Below are positions 1-5,739 of a stretch of 6,390 nt of DNA, in pieces. A program made the position numbers and the translations under genes. The notes beneath the pieces were generated by a model. It was not told the DNA's origin and made no database searches. It saw only the letters and a list, made by a program, of their open reading frames with translations. This stretch comes from Candidatus Zhuqueibacterota bacterium (GTDB taxonomy: Bacteria; Zhuqueibacterota; Zhuqueibacteria; Oceanimicrobiales; Oceanimicrobiaceae). Numbering within the stretch: position 1 is the first letter of the stretch; the number at the start of each line of letters is the position of its first letter. Where the stretch lies: NCBI GenBank assembly GCA_011775825.1, contig JAABYK010000133.1:1-6390 (forward strand), read 5' to 3'.

Positions 1-1
1 A

Positions 2-1303
2 CGCTTAGCCATGTTGCGATTGAATCGATTGCAGAACAAAGTGGAGATATTGGTCGGCGACATCACCACCGGCGAGACCAAAGTCATTTTTACGGAAACC
101 GACGAGCGCTGGCTCGAGATAGAGGACGGCGATTGGCACTTCTTGAAGAAGCAACCGCGGTTCATTTGGACTTCCGAAAGAGATGGGTACAATCATATTT
201 ATCTGTACGATTCAAATGGTGAGTTGGTGCGCCAAATCACCAAAGGGAATTGGGTAGTTCGTAGAGTCGTGGCTGTGGAGGAGGAAAAAGAACGCATTTA
301 CTTCACGGCGACGAAGAAATCACCTTTGGAGAACCATCTTTATCGCATTGGTTTCGACGGAACCGGGTTGACACGGATTTCGCAATCGCCCGGTTGGCAT
401 AGCATCGAGTTTTCACCGACCCACGAAACCTACATCGATCATTTCTCCGCAGCCGACACACCCACCAAAGTTGGCCTGTTCACAAGCGAGGGCGAACGAA
501 TAGATATCTTGGTGGAAAATAAACTGGGGCTCAAAGATTATGAATTCAGCCCCCCCGAGTTTTTTTCATTTGAAACGACCGACGGGATCAGTTTGAATGC
601 GTGGATGATCAAGCCCGCTGACTTTGATCAAACCCAAAAATATCCTGTGCTTATGTATGTCTATGGGGGACCGGGTTCCCAAACCGTCCGCAACAGTTGG
701 GGTCGCGGAGGTTTATGGTACCAGTTGTTGGCACAAAAAGGTTACATTGTCACCAGTGTGGACAACCGCGGCACCGGAGGCAGGGGCGCCGAATTCAAGA
801 AAATGACTTACAAGAATTTGGGACATTGGGAGGTTCACGACCAAATTGAGGCGGCAGAGTATTTTGGATCGCTGTCCTATATTGACAAAGAACGCATCGG
901 TATCTTTGGGTGGAGCTACGGCGGCTACATGGCATCGTTCTGTTTGTTCAAAGGCAACGATGTGTTCAAGATGGCGATTTCAGGGGCGCCTGTCACCCAT
1001 TGGAGATTTTACGACACCATTTACACGGAGCGTTACATGCAAACTCCGCAGTTGAATCCGAAGGGATATGAAGGTAGCGCACCGTTAAATTACACCAAAA
1101 ATCTGCAAGGCAAGTTGCTTCTGATTCACGGCACGGCTGATGACAATGTGCACTTTCAGAATTCCGTCAAGTTGGTGGAAGAACTGGTTAAGCACAACAA
1201 GCAATTTCAAACCATGTATTATCCCGGCGAATATCACGGCGTGCGTCAGGGGAAGCTGCATCTGTATACGATGATGACGGATTTTATTCTGAAAAATCTG
1301 TAG
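2..1303 (+). CDS. Dipeptidyl-peptidase IV-type serine peptidase (S9B), 5'-truncated by window edge
   Basis: This enzyme family removes N-terminal dipeptides (typically X-Pro or X-Ala) from peptides, usually outside the cytoplasm. The frame is open from base 2, and the ATG at 11 lies inside a conserved stretch (RLNRLQNKVEIL) that belongs to the beta-propeller, so it is not the real start; roughly 300 N-terminal residues, including any signal peptide and the double-Glu motif, lie upstream. Visible first is the last part of the DPPIV propeller (FIWTSERDGYNHIYLY, bases about 167-217), then the alpha/beta-hydrolase domain from about base 600. The oxyanion-type Tyr is in YVYGGPGS (codon 662). The catalytic triad is complete: Ser in GWSYGG (codon 914), Asp in HGTADDN (codon 1139) and His in GEYHG (codon 1235). 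The ending FILKNL-stop is family-like. The family match is strong; exact substrate preference is inferred. It could be cotranscribed with upstream genes that are not visible. Confidence 0.95.
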   Translation, partial: RLAMLRLNRLQNKVEILVGDITTGETKVIFTETDERWLEIEDGDWHFLKKQPRFIWTSERDGYNHIYLYDSNGELVRQITKGNWVVRRVVAVEEEKERIYFTATKKSPLENHLYRIGFDGTGLTRISQSPGWHSIEFSPTHETYIDHFSAADTPTKVGLFTSEGERIDILVENKLGLKDYEFSPPEFFSFETTDGISLNAWMIKPADFDQTQKYPVLMYVYGGPGSQTVRNSWGRGGLWYQLLAQKGYIVTSVDNRGTGGRGAEFKKMTYKNLGHWEVHDQIEAAEYFGSLSYIDKERIGIFGWSYGGYMASFCLFKGNDVFKMAISGAPVTHWRFYDTIYTERYMQTPQLNPKGYEGSAPLNYTKNLQGKLLLIHGTADDNVHFQNSVKLVEELVKHNKQFQTMYYPGEYHGVRQGKLHLYTMMTDFILKNL

Positions 1304-1308
1304 AGGCT

Positions 1309-1380
1309 GTGCGTGCCGATGATAAAACCCTGTCCGTCAGCAAAAGCCGTCACGCCAAATTGAAAACTGTTTTGAAATGA
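1309..1380 (+). pseudogene. Remnant of a LytTR DNA-binding domain C-terminus (copy 1)
   Basis: Read in frame from 1309 this gives VRADDKTLSVSKSRHAKLKT followed by VLK and a TGA at 1378-1380. The core resembles the end of LytTR domains (consensus of the type L-x-x-G-x-x-L-x-V-S-R-x-x-x-x-x-L), the DNA-binding domain of AlgR/AgrA/LytR-type response regulators. Only about 23 codons remain and there is no start, so it cannot be functional. It begins just a few bases after the stop of the S9B peptidase, suggesting a deletion junction there. It is homologous to the second remnant at 2183-2287: 57 of 69 aligned bases match by my count. The domain name rests on a short match and should be taken as probable, not certain. 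Confidence 0.5.
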
Positions 1381-1442
1381 GTGAAGCAGTCCTCAAATCG
1401 TTCCACGACAATTCCCATGCAAAGCGTTACGTTTGAGAACGA

Positions 1443-1478
1443 ACACGGATGACCCAGATGGTGCAGGTGCACACGGAT
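1443..1478 (+). repeat. ACACGGAT direct repeat pair
   Basis: The octamer ACACGGAT occurs at 1443-1450 and again at 1471-1478, 28 bases apart, with CAGAT (1455-1459) between them as a possible decayed copy. Strings of CACGGAT/CACAGAT-like words occur in intergenic DNA of various bacteria. Only two exact copies are visible, so this is weak evidence for a dispersed repeat. Confidence 0.35.
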
Positions 1479-1542
1479 TAAGTTTAGATGGCGTTACATG
1501 TTGAAAAATAGATTTCTTTAAATTCAGCACTCTAAATTCTCA

Positions 1543-1571
1543 TTGATTTTCACAGAGAATCTTTTTAATAT
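1543..1571 (+). promoter_or_regulatory. Candidate promoter of the toxin-antitoxin module
   Basis: TTGATT (1543-1548) and TAATAT (1566-1571) are separated by 17 bases and each match the sigma-70 -35/-10 consensus at 4 of 6 positions. A start near base 1578 would give a leader of about 30 nt and place the palindrome at 1572-1586 over the start site. If the host belongs to a phylum with different promoter rules (such as Bacteroidetes), this match means less. Confidence 0.4.
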
Positions 1572-1586
1572 ACGTATAAAGTACGT
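1572..1586 (+). promoter_or_regulatory. Operator-like palindrome upstream of antitoxin
   Basis: ACGTA-TAAAG-TACGT is a perfect inverted repeat with 5-bp arms and a 5-bp spacer, immediately downstream of the candidate -10 box and 20 bases before the antitoxin start. Ribbon-helix-helix antitoxins commonly bind short palindromes overlapping their own promoter and repress it, more strongly in complex with toxin. That this palindrome is the binding site is inferred from position and symmetry. Confidence 0.45.
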
Positions 1587-1606
1587 TTTAATGTGAGGCT
1601 CGAACC

Positions 1607-1837
1607 ATGCAAAAAAAGTTAACAATAACCATCGATGAGGAAGTTTATGACGGTCTCCAAACGGTCGTCGGTCCCCGTCGTATCAGTCGTTTTATTGAAG
1701 AACTGGTAAGACCGCATGTTTTGGATAAGGATCTTGAAGAGGGTTATCGCCAAATGGCACAGGATGAAGAGAGAGAGCAGGAAGCTTTAGAATGGTCGGA
1801 GGCTACAATCATTGATGTGAGTGATGAACCGAGGTGA
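1607..1837 (+). CDS. Ribbon-helix-helix antitoxin of a MazEF-type module
   Basis: Encodes 76 residues that should bind and neutralise the toxin encoded next and repress their shared promoter. The N-terminal third starts with the beta strand KKLTITIDEEVYDGL (residues 3-17) and continues into helices through SRFIEELVRP (27-36), typical of small ribbon-helix-helix DNA-binding antitoxins. The rest (about 40-76) is strongly acidic (EEGYRQMAQDEEREQEALEW), the usual flexible toxin-wrapping tail. The start at 1607 is supported by GAGG at 1595-1598, 8 bases upstream. The last 14 bases overlap the toxin gene, so translation is probably coupled. It belongs to the group often annotated as addiction-module antitoxin or CopG/MazE-like; no more specific name is justified. 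Small cytoplasmic protein. Confidence 0.88.
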   Translation: MQKKLTITIDEEVYDGLQTVVGPRRISRFIEELVRPHVLDKDLEEGYRQMAQDEEREQEALEWSEATIIDVSDEPR

Positions 1838-2147
1838 GGTGTGGTGGGTAAATTTTGACCCTTCAGTTGGCGGCGAAATACACAAAAAACGTCCCGCTGT
1901 AATTATCAGCAATGATGCTGCTAACAAGTATTTGAATCGTGTGCAAGTAGTGCCTTTGACCAGTAAAACAGGTCGTCTTTATCCGAGTGAAGTTTTTGTA
2001 ACGTTGAGAGGCAAGAAACATAAAGCAATGGCCGATCAACTCACAACTGTTAGTAAAACGCGCTTCATAAACCAAATAGACAGATTAGAAGCTGCTGACA
2101 TGCGCAAGATTGAACGCGTGATTAAAGTACAACTAAAACTTACTTGA
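1824..2147 (+). CDS. MazF/PemK-family endoribonuclease toxin
   Basis: Encodes 107 residues of a type II toxin that cleaves RNA at short sequence motifs, stopping translation and growth when the antitoxin is degraded. The protein opens MNRGEVWWVNFDPSVGGEI, the classic MazF first strand. Arg23-Pro24 (KKRPAVIISND) and Thr46 (VVPLTS) correspond to the Arg and Thr active-site residues known from Bacillus MazF. The conserved MADQLTTVSK stretch and a final helix (ERVIKVQLKL) are also present, and the length is normal, so it looks active. I prefer ATG 1824 over the GTG at 1821 because homologues begin MNRGEVWW. It overlaps the antitoxin by 14 bases and has no strong ribosome binding site of its own (only GTGAG at 1817-1821 next to the start), consistent with translational coupling that keeps toxin output below antitoxin. 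The cut-site sequence cannot be told from the protein by eye. Confidence 0.93.
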   Translation: MNRGEVWWVNFDPSVGGEIHKKRPAVIISNDAANKYLNRVQVVPLTSKTGRLYPSEVFVTLRGKKHKAMADQLTTVSKTRFINQIDRLEAADMRKIERVIKVQLKLT

Positions 2148-2182
2148 AACCATCAAAGCCAAAGGGGGGCCTAAAACAGATT

Positions 2183-2287
2183 GAACTTTACTGCAACGAA
2201 TCTTACCGTGCCCTGCTTGCCAATGGCAAAACCCTGCCCGTTAGTAAAAGTGGTCACGCCAAATTGAAAACTGTCTTGAAGGACTGA
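2183..2287 (+). pseudogene. Remnant of a LytTR DNA-binding domain C-terminus (copy 2)
   Basis: The frame gives ELYCNESYRALLANGKTLPV and continues SKSGHAKLKTVLKD to a TGA at 2285-2287. N-x-S-Y, then L-x-N-G-K-x-L-P-V-S, then a basic helix matches the last strands and helix of LytTR domains from AgrA/LytR-type response regulators. The open frame reaches back into the toxin's end without a start codon that would give a full domain (about 95-100 residues), and the protein upstream of about 2175 no longer looks like LytTR, so this is a broken gene end. It is longer and better preserved than copy 1 at 1309-1380. Family call is probable; it rests on about 35 residues. Confidence 0.55.
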
Positions 2288-2326
2288 CCACTACTTGGAT
2301 GACTTCCATTTCAAACGCGAAAATCC

Positions 2327-2355
2327 TTGCAATTTGAGTAGAATTGGATTATTTT
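2327..2355 (+). promoter_or_regulatory. Weak candidate promoter for the M14 peptidase gene
   Basis: TTGCAA (2327-2332) and TATTTT (2350-2355) lie 17 bases apart, each matching the sigma-70 consensus at 4 of 6 positions, about 60 bases before the gene start. The surrounding DNA is AT-rich, so such a match could arise by chance. Confidence 0.25.
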
Positions 2356-2401
2356 GAAATCCACAGGATTCGTGTTATCAGATGGTAAGTTCAAGATTTT
2401 T

Positions 2402-2407
2402 GGAGGG
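2402..2407 (+). promoter_or_regulatory. Ribosome binding site that fixes the M14 peptidase start
   Basis: GGAGGG lies 6 bases before ATG 2414. The in-frame codon 2354 (TTG) has no such site, and starting there would put 20 residues ahead of an otherwise perfect signal peptide. Confidence 0.8.
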
Positions 2408-2413
2408 CCAATC

Positions 2414-4981
2414 ATGAAACGCGCGCTGCTTTGGCTGTTTGCGTTCGTTTTTTTATTTCAGGGGCTGCAAGCCCAGTCGATTCAATCGCCGGAAGCGGTC
2501 TTTGGCTTTCAGATGGGCGCCGATAGAAAGCTCATCAACTGGGAGCAGATCGTTTCGTACTTCAGGATGCTGGATGAGAAATTGGATCGGGTGCAGGTCG
2601 TCGACTTAGGGAAAACAACTCTGGATCGGCCCATGATCATGGCGATTATCGGTTCTGAGGAAGCTATTCGCAACTTAGAGAAATATCAAAGTATTCAACA
2701 TCAGTTAGCCAGGCCCTTTGATTTAAACGAGCAAAAAGCACAAGACCTTATCGAGGCTGGCAAGCTGTTTATCCTCATCACGCTCAATATTCACTCCAGT
2801 GAGATTGCGGCAAGCCAGGAGTCGGTGGAACTGGCGTACGAATTAGCGACGCGAACGGACGCCGGGGCTCAAAAAATCTTGGATAATGTGATCATTCTAC
2901 TGGTGCCCTCCTTAAATCCGGACGGTCAGGATATGTACACGAAATGGTATTTGGAACATGTAGGTACGGAACATGAAGGCAGCCGGATGCCTTACAAATA
3001 TCATCATTACGCCGATCACGATAATAACCGCGACTGGTTCTTCTTCAATTTGGTGGAAAGCCAACACGTTGCCAGAGTGCTTTACCACGACTGGTATCCC
3101 GAGATTGTCATGGATCAACATCAAATGGGATCTTCCGGGGCCCGGTTGTTTCTGCCGCCCTATTCTGATCCGGTGAATCCAAACGTACCGCCTTCGCTCA
3201 TGGCCAGTGTCAACATGCTGGGCAAACACGTCGTGGCGGACTTACACGATCAGGGTTTTAGGGGCGTGGTGACAGGAACTATCTTCAATGCCTTCTTTGA
3301 AGGGACGATGTCCAAGACGCCGCTGTGGCACAACCGGGTTGGCATCTTGACCGAAGCAGCCAGCGTGCGCATTGCCTCTCCGATTTACTTTCCGAAAACA
3401 AGTCTGCGCGGGATGGGGTTGGATCTCCCTGAGTATGAACAACAGACGAACTTCCTGGATCCGTGGCCGGGTGGTTGGTGGCGACTTCGAGACATCATCG
3501 AGTACGAAAAAGCCGCGACGTATTCCATTTTGGATTTGGCGGCAACTTATAAGGAAAAATTCAAAAGAAATTTCTATCGGCTCAATCGAGAGGCCATTCA
3601 GGCGGGAGAAGAAGAAGCGCCTTTCGCCTATGTCGTCCCAAGACAACAACACCATCCCAACAATGCCATCGAAATGCTCCGTCGCCTGAGGTACGCGAAC
3701 GTCGATATTTATCAAATTCAAACTGACATGACGGCCACTAACGGCTTGTATGAACCTGGAGATTACTTCATTCCTTTGGCACAGCCCTCTCGAGCTTATA
3801 TCAAGGACTTGTTGGAGATTCAGCAGTACCCTAATCTGAGGGAATACCCCGGCGGACCACCGCGTCAACCCTATGATGTTACCGCGTGGACGCTACCGTT
3901 GCAGATGGGGGTTGAAGTCGTGAAGCTGGATAAACCTTTGTCGCCTGACATGACTCGGGTAACAGAACCTGAATTACGGATTGACATCGAGAACATCACC
4001 AGTGGCTGGTTGGCCGCGGAAAGAAGGCACAATCATAGTTATAGGCTCATCAACGATCTGCTAAAATCGGATTTTGAAGTGTTTGAGTTGACGGCTCCAT
4101 CAGGAAACTTTGAGCGTGGTACGTTCCTGTTTCAGGTAAATGACCCGCAAGTTGAAACCGTTCGCAAAAAAAGTGCGGCTTATGAAGTGCCGTTGCACTC
4201 CATTCAGCCTGCGGATACTCAAAAGAAAAAACCGTTGCAAATGGCCCGAATCGCCATTTACACGCCCTGGATTTCCTGGGCCTATGATGAGGGGTGGCTG
4301 CGTCTTGTCCTCGACAACTTCGGATTCGACTACACACGGGTCTACAATTCTGATTTTAAAGGCGGCGGGAAGTTTGAGGATTTCGATGTGTTGGTATTTG
4401 GCAGCCAGGGCACGGACTGGATTGTGGTGGGAAAGCCAAAAGATCGACCCGAGGCCACGGTTGGAGAACCGAAGTTGCCGGACAAGTACGTGGGAGGCAT
4501 AGGCAATGCTGGCGTACAGAAAGTAAAACAATTCATGGTGGAAGGCGGAACCGTGCTATTTTTTGGCCGGGCGTGCAACTTCGCCATCGAAAAGTTGCGC
4601 TTACCAGCTCAGAATACGCTGAGGAAAGTGAAACGCGAAGACTATTTTGCCCCCGGCAGCATTTTTGAGCTAAATCTGGATGTGTCTTCTCCGCTGACAT
4701 ATGGCATGCAAGAGATTGCTCATGTTTACAAGAACCGCCCGGTGGTGTTAAAATTGAAGTCATATAATCGAGAAATCCGAGAAACCGGCTACTTTGGCGA
4801 TCGCAATCTGCTGAAGAGCGGTTGGGCAGTGGGCGAGCGTAAGCTTCATAATAAGGTAGCCTTAGCTGAGATTCCGGTTGGAAAAGGACGGGCGATTCTT
4901 TATGCGTTTCGTCCGCAACACCGAGGTCAGACTTATGGCACGTTTAAATTGATATTTAACGCCTTATATTTAGGTAGATAG
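2414..4981 (+). CDS. Exported M14-family zinc carboxypeptidase-like protein with C-terminal GATase-like domain
   Basis: Encodes 855 residues. Residues 1-20 are a signal peptide: MKR, a hydrophobic core (ALLWLFAFVFLF), then GLQA before a likely cut at Ala20-Gln21, so the protein is exported; no lipobox Cys or later membrane anchor is evident. The peptidase domain (about 50-400) has the M14 zinc ligands His127 and Glu130 (NIHSSE) and His236 (MDQHQMGSSGARLF), a substrate-binding type NPDG motif (168-171), DNNRDW around Arg206, and a candidate catalytic Glu314 (GILTEAAS). All essential residues are present, so it is probably an active metallo-carboxypeptidase or endopeptidase. From about 612 (RIAIYTPW) to the end is a Rossmann-like, class I glutamine-amidotransferase-like domain found fused to this M14 subgroup; its role is unknown. 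The domain ends with the typical RPQHRGQTYGTFKLIFNALY. Sitting downstream of a dipeptidyl peptidase, it may join in breakdown of external peptides (inference). Substrate is not predictable. Confidence 0.92.
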   Translation: MKRALLWLFAFVFLFQGLQAQSIQSPEAVFGFQMGADRKLINWEQIVSYFRMLDEKLDRVQVVDLGKTTLDRPMIMAIIGSEEAIRNLEKYQSIQHQLARPFDLNEQKAQDLIEAGKLFILITLNIHSSEIAASQESVELAYELATRTDAGAQKILDNVIILLVPSLNPDGQDMYTKWYLEHVGTEHEGSRMPYKYHHYADHDNNRDWFFFNLVESQHVARVLYHDWYPEIVMDQHQMGSSGARLFLPPYSDPVNPNVPPSLMASVNMLGKHVVADLHDQGFRGVVTGTIFNAFFEGTMSKTPLWHNRVGILTEAASVRIASPIYFPKTSLRGMGLDLPEYEQQTNFLDPWPGGWWRLRDIIEYEKAATYSILDLAATYKEKFKRNFYRLNREAIQAGEEEAPFAYVVPRQQHHPNNAIEMLRRLRYANVDIYQIQTDMTATNGLYEPGDYFIPLAQPSRAYIKDLLEIQQYPNLREYPGGPPRQPYDVTAWTLPLQMGVEVVKLDKPLSPDMTRVTEPELRIDIENITSGWLAAERRHNHSYRLINDLLKSDFEVFELTAPSGNFERGTFLFQVNDPQVETVRKKSAAYEVPLHSIQPADTQKKKPLQMARIAIYTPWISWAYDEGWLRLVLDNFGFDYTRVYNSDFKGGGKFEDFDVLVFGSQGTDWIVVGKPKDRPEATVGEPKLPDKYVGGIGNAGVQKVKQFMVEGGTVLFFGRACNFAIEKLRLPAQNTLRKVKREDYFAPGSIFELNLDVSSPLTYGMQEIAHVYKNRPVVLKLKSYNREIRETGYFGDRNLLKSGWAVGERKLHNKVALAEIPVGKGRAILYAFRPQHRGQTYGTFKLIFNALYLGR

Positions 4982-5087
4982 ACTGTAGGATTTTTTAGGC
5001 TGTAGGAGCAAATACATGCGCGATCATAGTCACAATGCATTATATAAATCCAGCGCTTAAATTTGATCTTGGCGTGAAGAGTTGTTA
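4982..5087 (+). other. Spacer before macro-domain gene, with short repeat and mini-ORF
   Basis: This 106-base gap holds the direct repeat CTGTAGGA at 4983-4990 and 5000-5007, and a 14-codon ORF (5016-5060) whose ATG follows AGGAG (5004-5008) at a 7-base spacing. No clear promoter or hairpin terminator is seen; AT-rich TATATAAA (5041-5048) has no matching -35 at the usual distance. Confidence 0.45.
5016..5060 (+). other. Possible 14-codon leader ORF
   Basis: ATG 5016 follows AGGAG by 7 bases, a better ribosome binding site than the macro-domain gene has, and encodes MRDHSHNALYKSSA before TAA. It is in the same frame as the macro-domain gene but separated from it by this TAA and a TGA at 5064-5066. 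It may be a leader peptide, a decayed 5' extension or chance; nothing in the peptide is recognisable. Confidence 0.2.
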
Positions 5088-5687
5088 TTGTTACCGAAAA
5101 GAATATATTTGGTAGATCGTAAAAAAGCATTGGTAGATGCTTGGAGGGAAGCCTTTGCCGATTTTGAAAATGTCGAAGCTATCCAGGGGGATTACTTTTC
5201 TATTCATGCTGACGCCATGGTGAGCCCCGCAAACAGCTTCGGCTTCATGGATGGCGGGTTGGACAAGGCCATTCGCGACAAATTAGGAGTATCGATTCAG
5301 GAAAAAGTCCAAAAGGTGATTCTTGAAAAATATCATGGCGAATTGCCAGTAGGAATGGCAGAAATTGTCGAAACTAACCACGCTCATTGGCGATTTCTTG
5401 TGGGTGCACCAACCATGCGTGTGCCAGAAAATATTTCGCAAACCCTGAATGCTTATTTGTCTTTCAGAGCAATTCTGCTTGCCGTTAAGAGATTCAACGA
5501 GAGCGCTACCAACCAAATCATACAATCACTTCTGTGTCCCGGATTAGGCACGGCCACCGGACGCATGCCCCCAAGAAAATGTGCTGCTCAAATGCGGGTG
5601 GCCTACAATCATCTTTACGAAAGGGCAAGGATACCCGACTTCCAGGAAATCCGTCGGGTGCATGCTAAGATGCACCGGGCTTCATAG
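5088..5687 (+). CDS. Macro-domain protein (ADP-ribose-binding, Appr-1''-p processing type)
   Basis: Encodes 199 residues. Macro domains bind ADP-ribose; many hydrolyse ADP-ribose phosphate, O-acetyl-ADP-ribose or remove ADP-ribose from proteins or nucleic acids. The fold's first strand is RIYLVDRKK (5-13). The ligand-binding signature is ADAMVSPANSFGFMDGGLDKAI split over residues 41-62, with the conserved Asn49 and the Gly-Gly of GGLD (56-59). The second, phosphate-binding loop is CPGLGTATGRMPP (150-162), and APTMRVP precedes a long helix. Both loops are intact. No ATG is available before the signature; the in-frame TGA at 5064 limits the start. I chose TTG 5088 because GAAGAG (5076-5081) lies 6 bases upstream; TTG 5082 directly abuts that site. 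Residues about 180-199 (basic, RRVHAKMHRAS) form a tail beyond the core fold. Cytoplasmic; the biological substrate is unknown, and neighbours give no clear hint. Confidence 0.88.
   Translation: MLPKRIYLVDRKKALVDAWREAFADFENVEAIQGDYFSIHADAMVSPANSFGFMDGGLDKAIRDKLGVSIQEKVQKVILEKYHGELPVGMAEIVETNHAHWRFLVGAPTMRVPENISQTLNAYLSFRAILLAVKRFNESATNQIIQSLLCPGLGTATGRMPPRKCAAQMRVAYNHLYERARIPDFQEIRRVHAKMHRAS
5657..5676 (+). repeat. Hairpin in the 3' end of the macro-domain gene
   Basis: GGTGCAT (5657-5663) and ATGCACC (5670-5676) form a perfect 7-bp stem with a 6-base loop, inside the coding sequence and 9 bases before its stop. There is no U-tract after it, so it is not a standard rho-independent terminator; it could slow ribosomes, protect the mRNA end or be coincidental. 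Confidence 0.45.
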
Positions 5688-5739
5688 TCGTCCTGAATTT
5701 ATTACCAAGATTATAAAACAAGAGGAACTTAGATTAAAT

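Larger units (their letters stand above)
1304..1606 (+). other. Spacer between S9B peptidase and toxin-antitoxin module
   Basis: No intact gene is visible here. The first 75 bases carry the LytTR remnant. Bases 1381-1500 hold low-grade repeats: a loose inverted pair CTCAAA (1392-1397) / TTTGAG (1432-1437), a perfect short palindrome GTGCA-GG-TGCAC (1461-1472), and two ACACGGAT direct repeats. Bases 1500-1606 become clearly AT-rich and hold the module's promoter, operator-like palindrome and ribosome binding site. No convincing rho-independent terminator for the peptidase gene was found. Confidence 0.6.

Noticed and set aside
11..13. ATG 11 as the start of the S9B peptidase
   Set aside because: The frame is open upstream to the window edge and the ATG falls inside conserved beta-propeller sequence.
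1821..1823. GTG start for the MazF-type toxin
   Set aside because: The ATG one codon later gives MNRGEVWW, the usual family N-terminus; GTG 1821 cannot be strictly excluded.
1309..2287. Flanking repeats as target-site duplication or attachment sites of a mobile element
   Set aside because: The copies differ at 12 of 69 positions with several synonymous changes and are far longer than usual target duplications; no transposase or integrase is present.
2354..2413. Upstream in-frame start (TTG 2354) for the M14 peptidase
   Set aside because: ATG 2414 has GGAGGG at good spacing and begins a textbook signal peptide; the extra 20 residues look like untranslated leader.
3242..3868. 208-codon open frame on the - strand inside the M14 peptidase gene
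   Set aside because: It lies wholly opposite a gene with intact M14 motifs, has no recognisable domain and looks like an antisense shadow; the other frames within the S9B and M14 genes were rejected for the same reason.
5283..5525. 80-codon - strand frame opposite the macro-domain gene
   Set aside because: It overlaps conserved macro-domain coding sequence on the + strand and has no recognisable content of its own.
5657..5676. Rho-independent terminator at the end of the macro-domain gene
   Set aside because: The stem is inside the coding sequence and no run of T follows.
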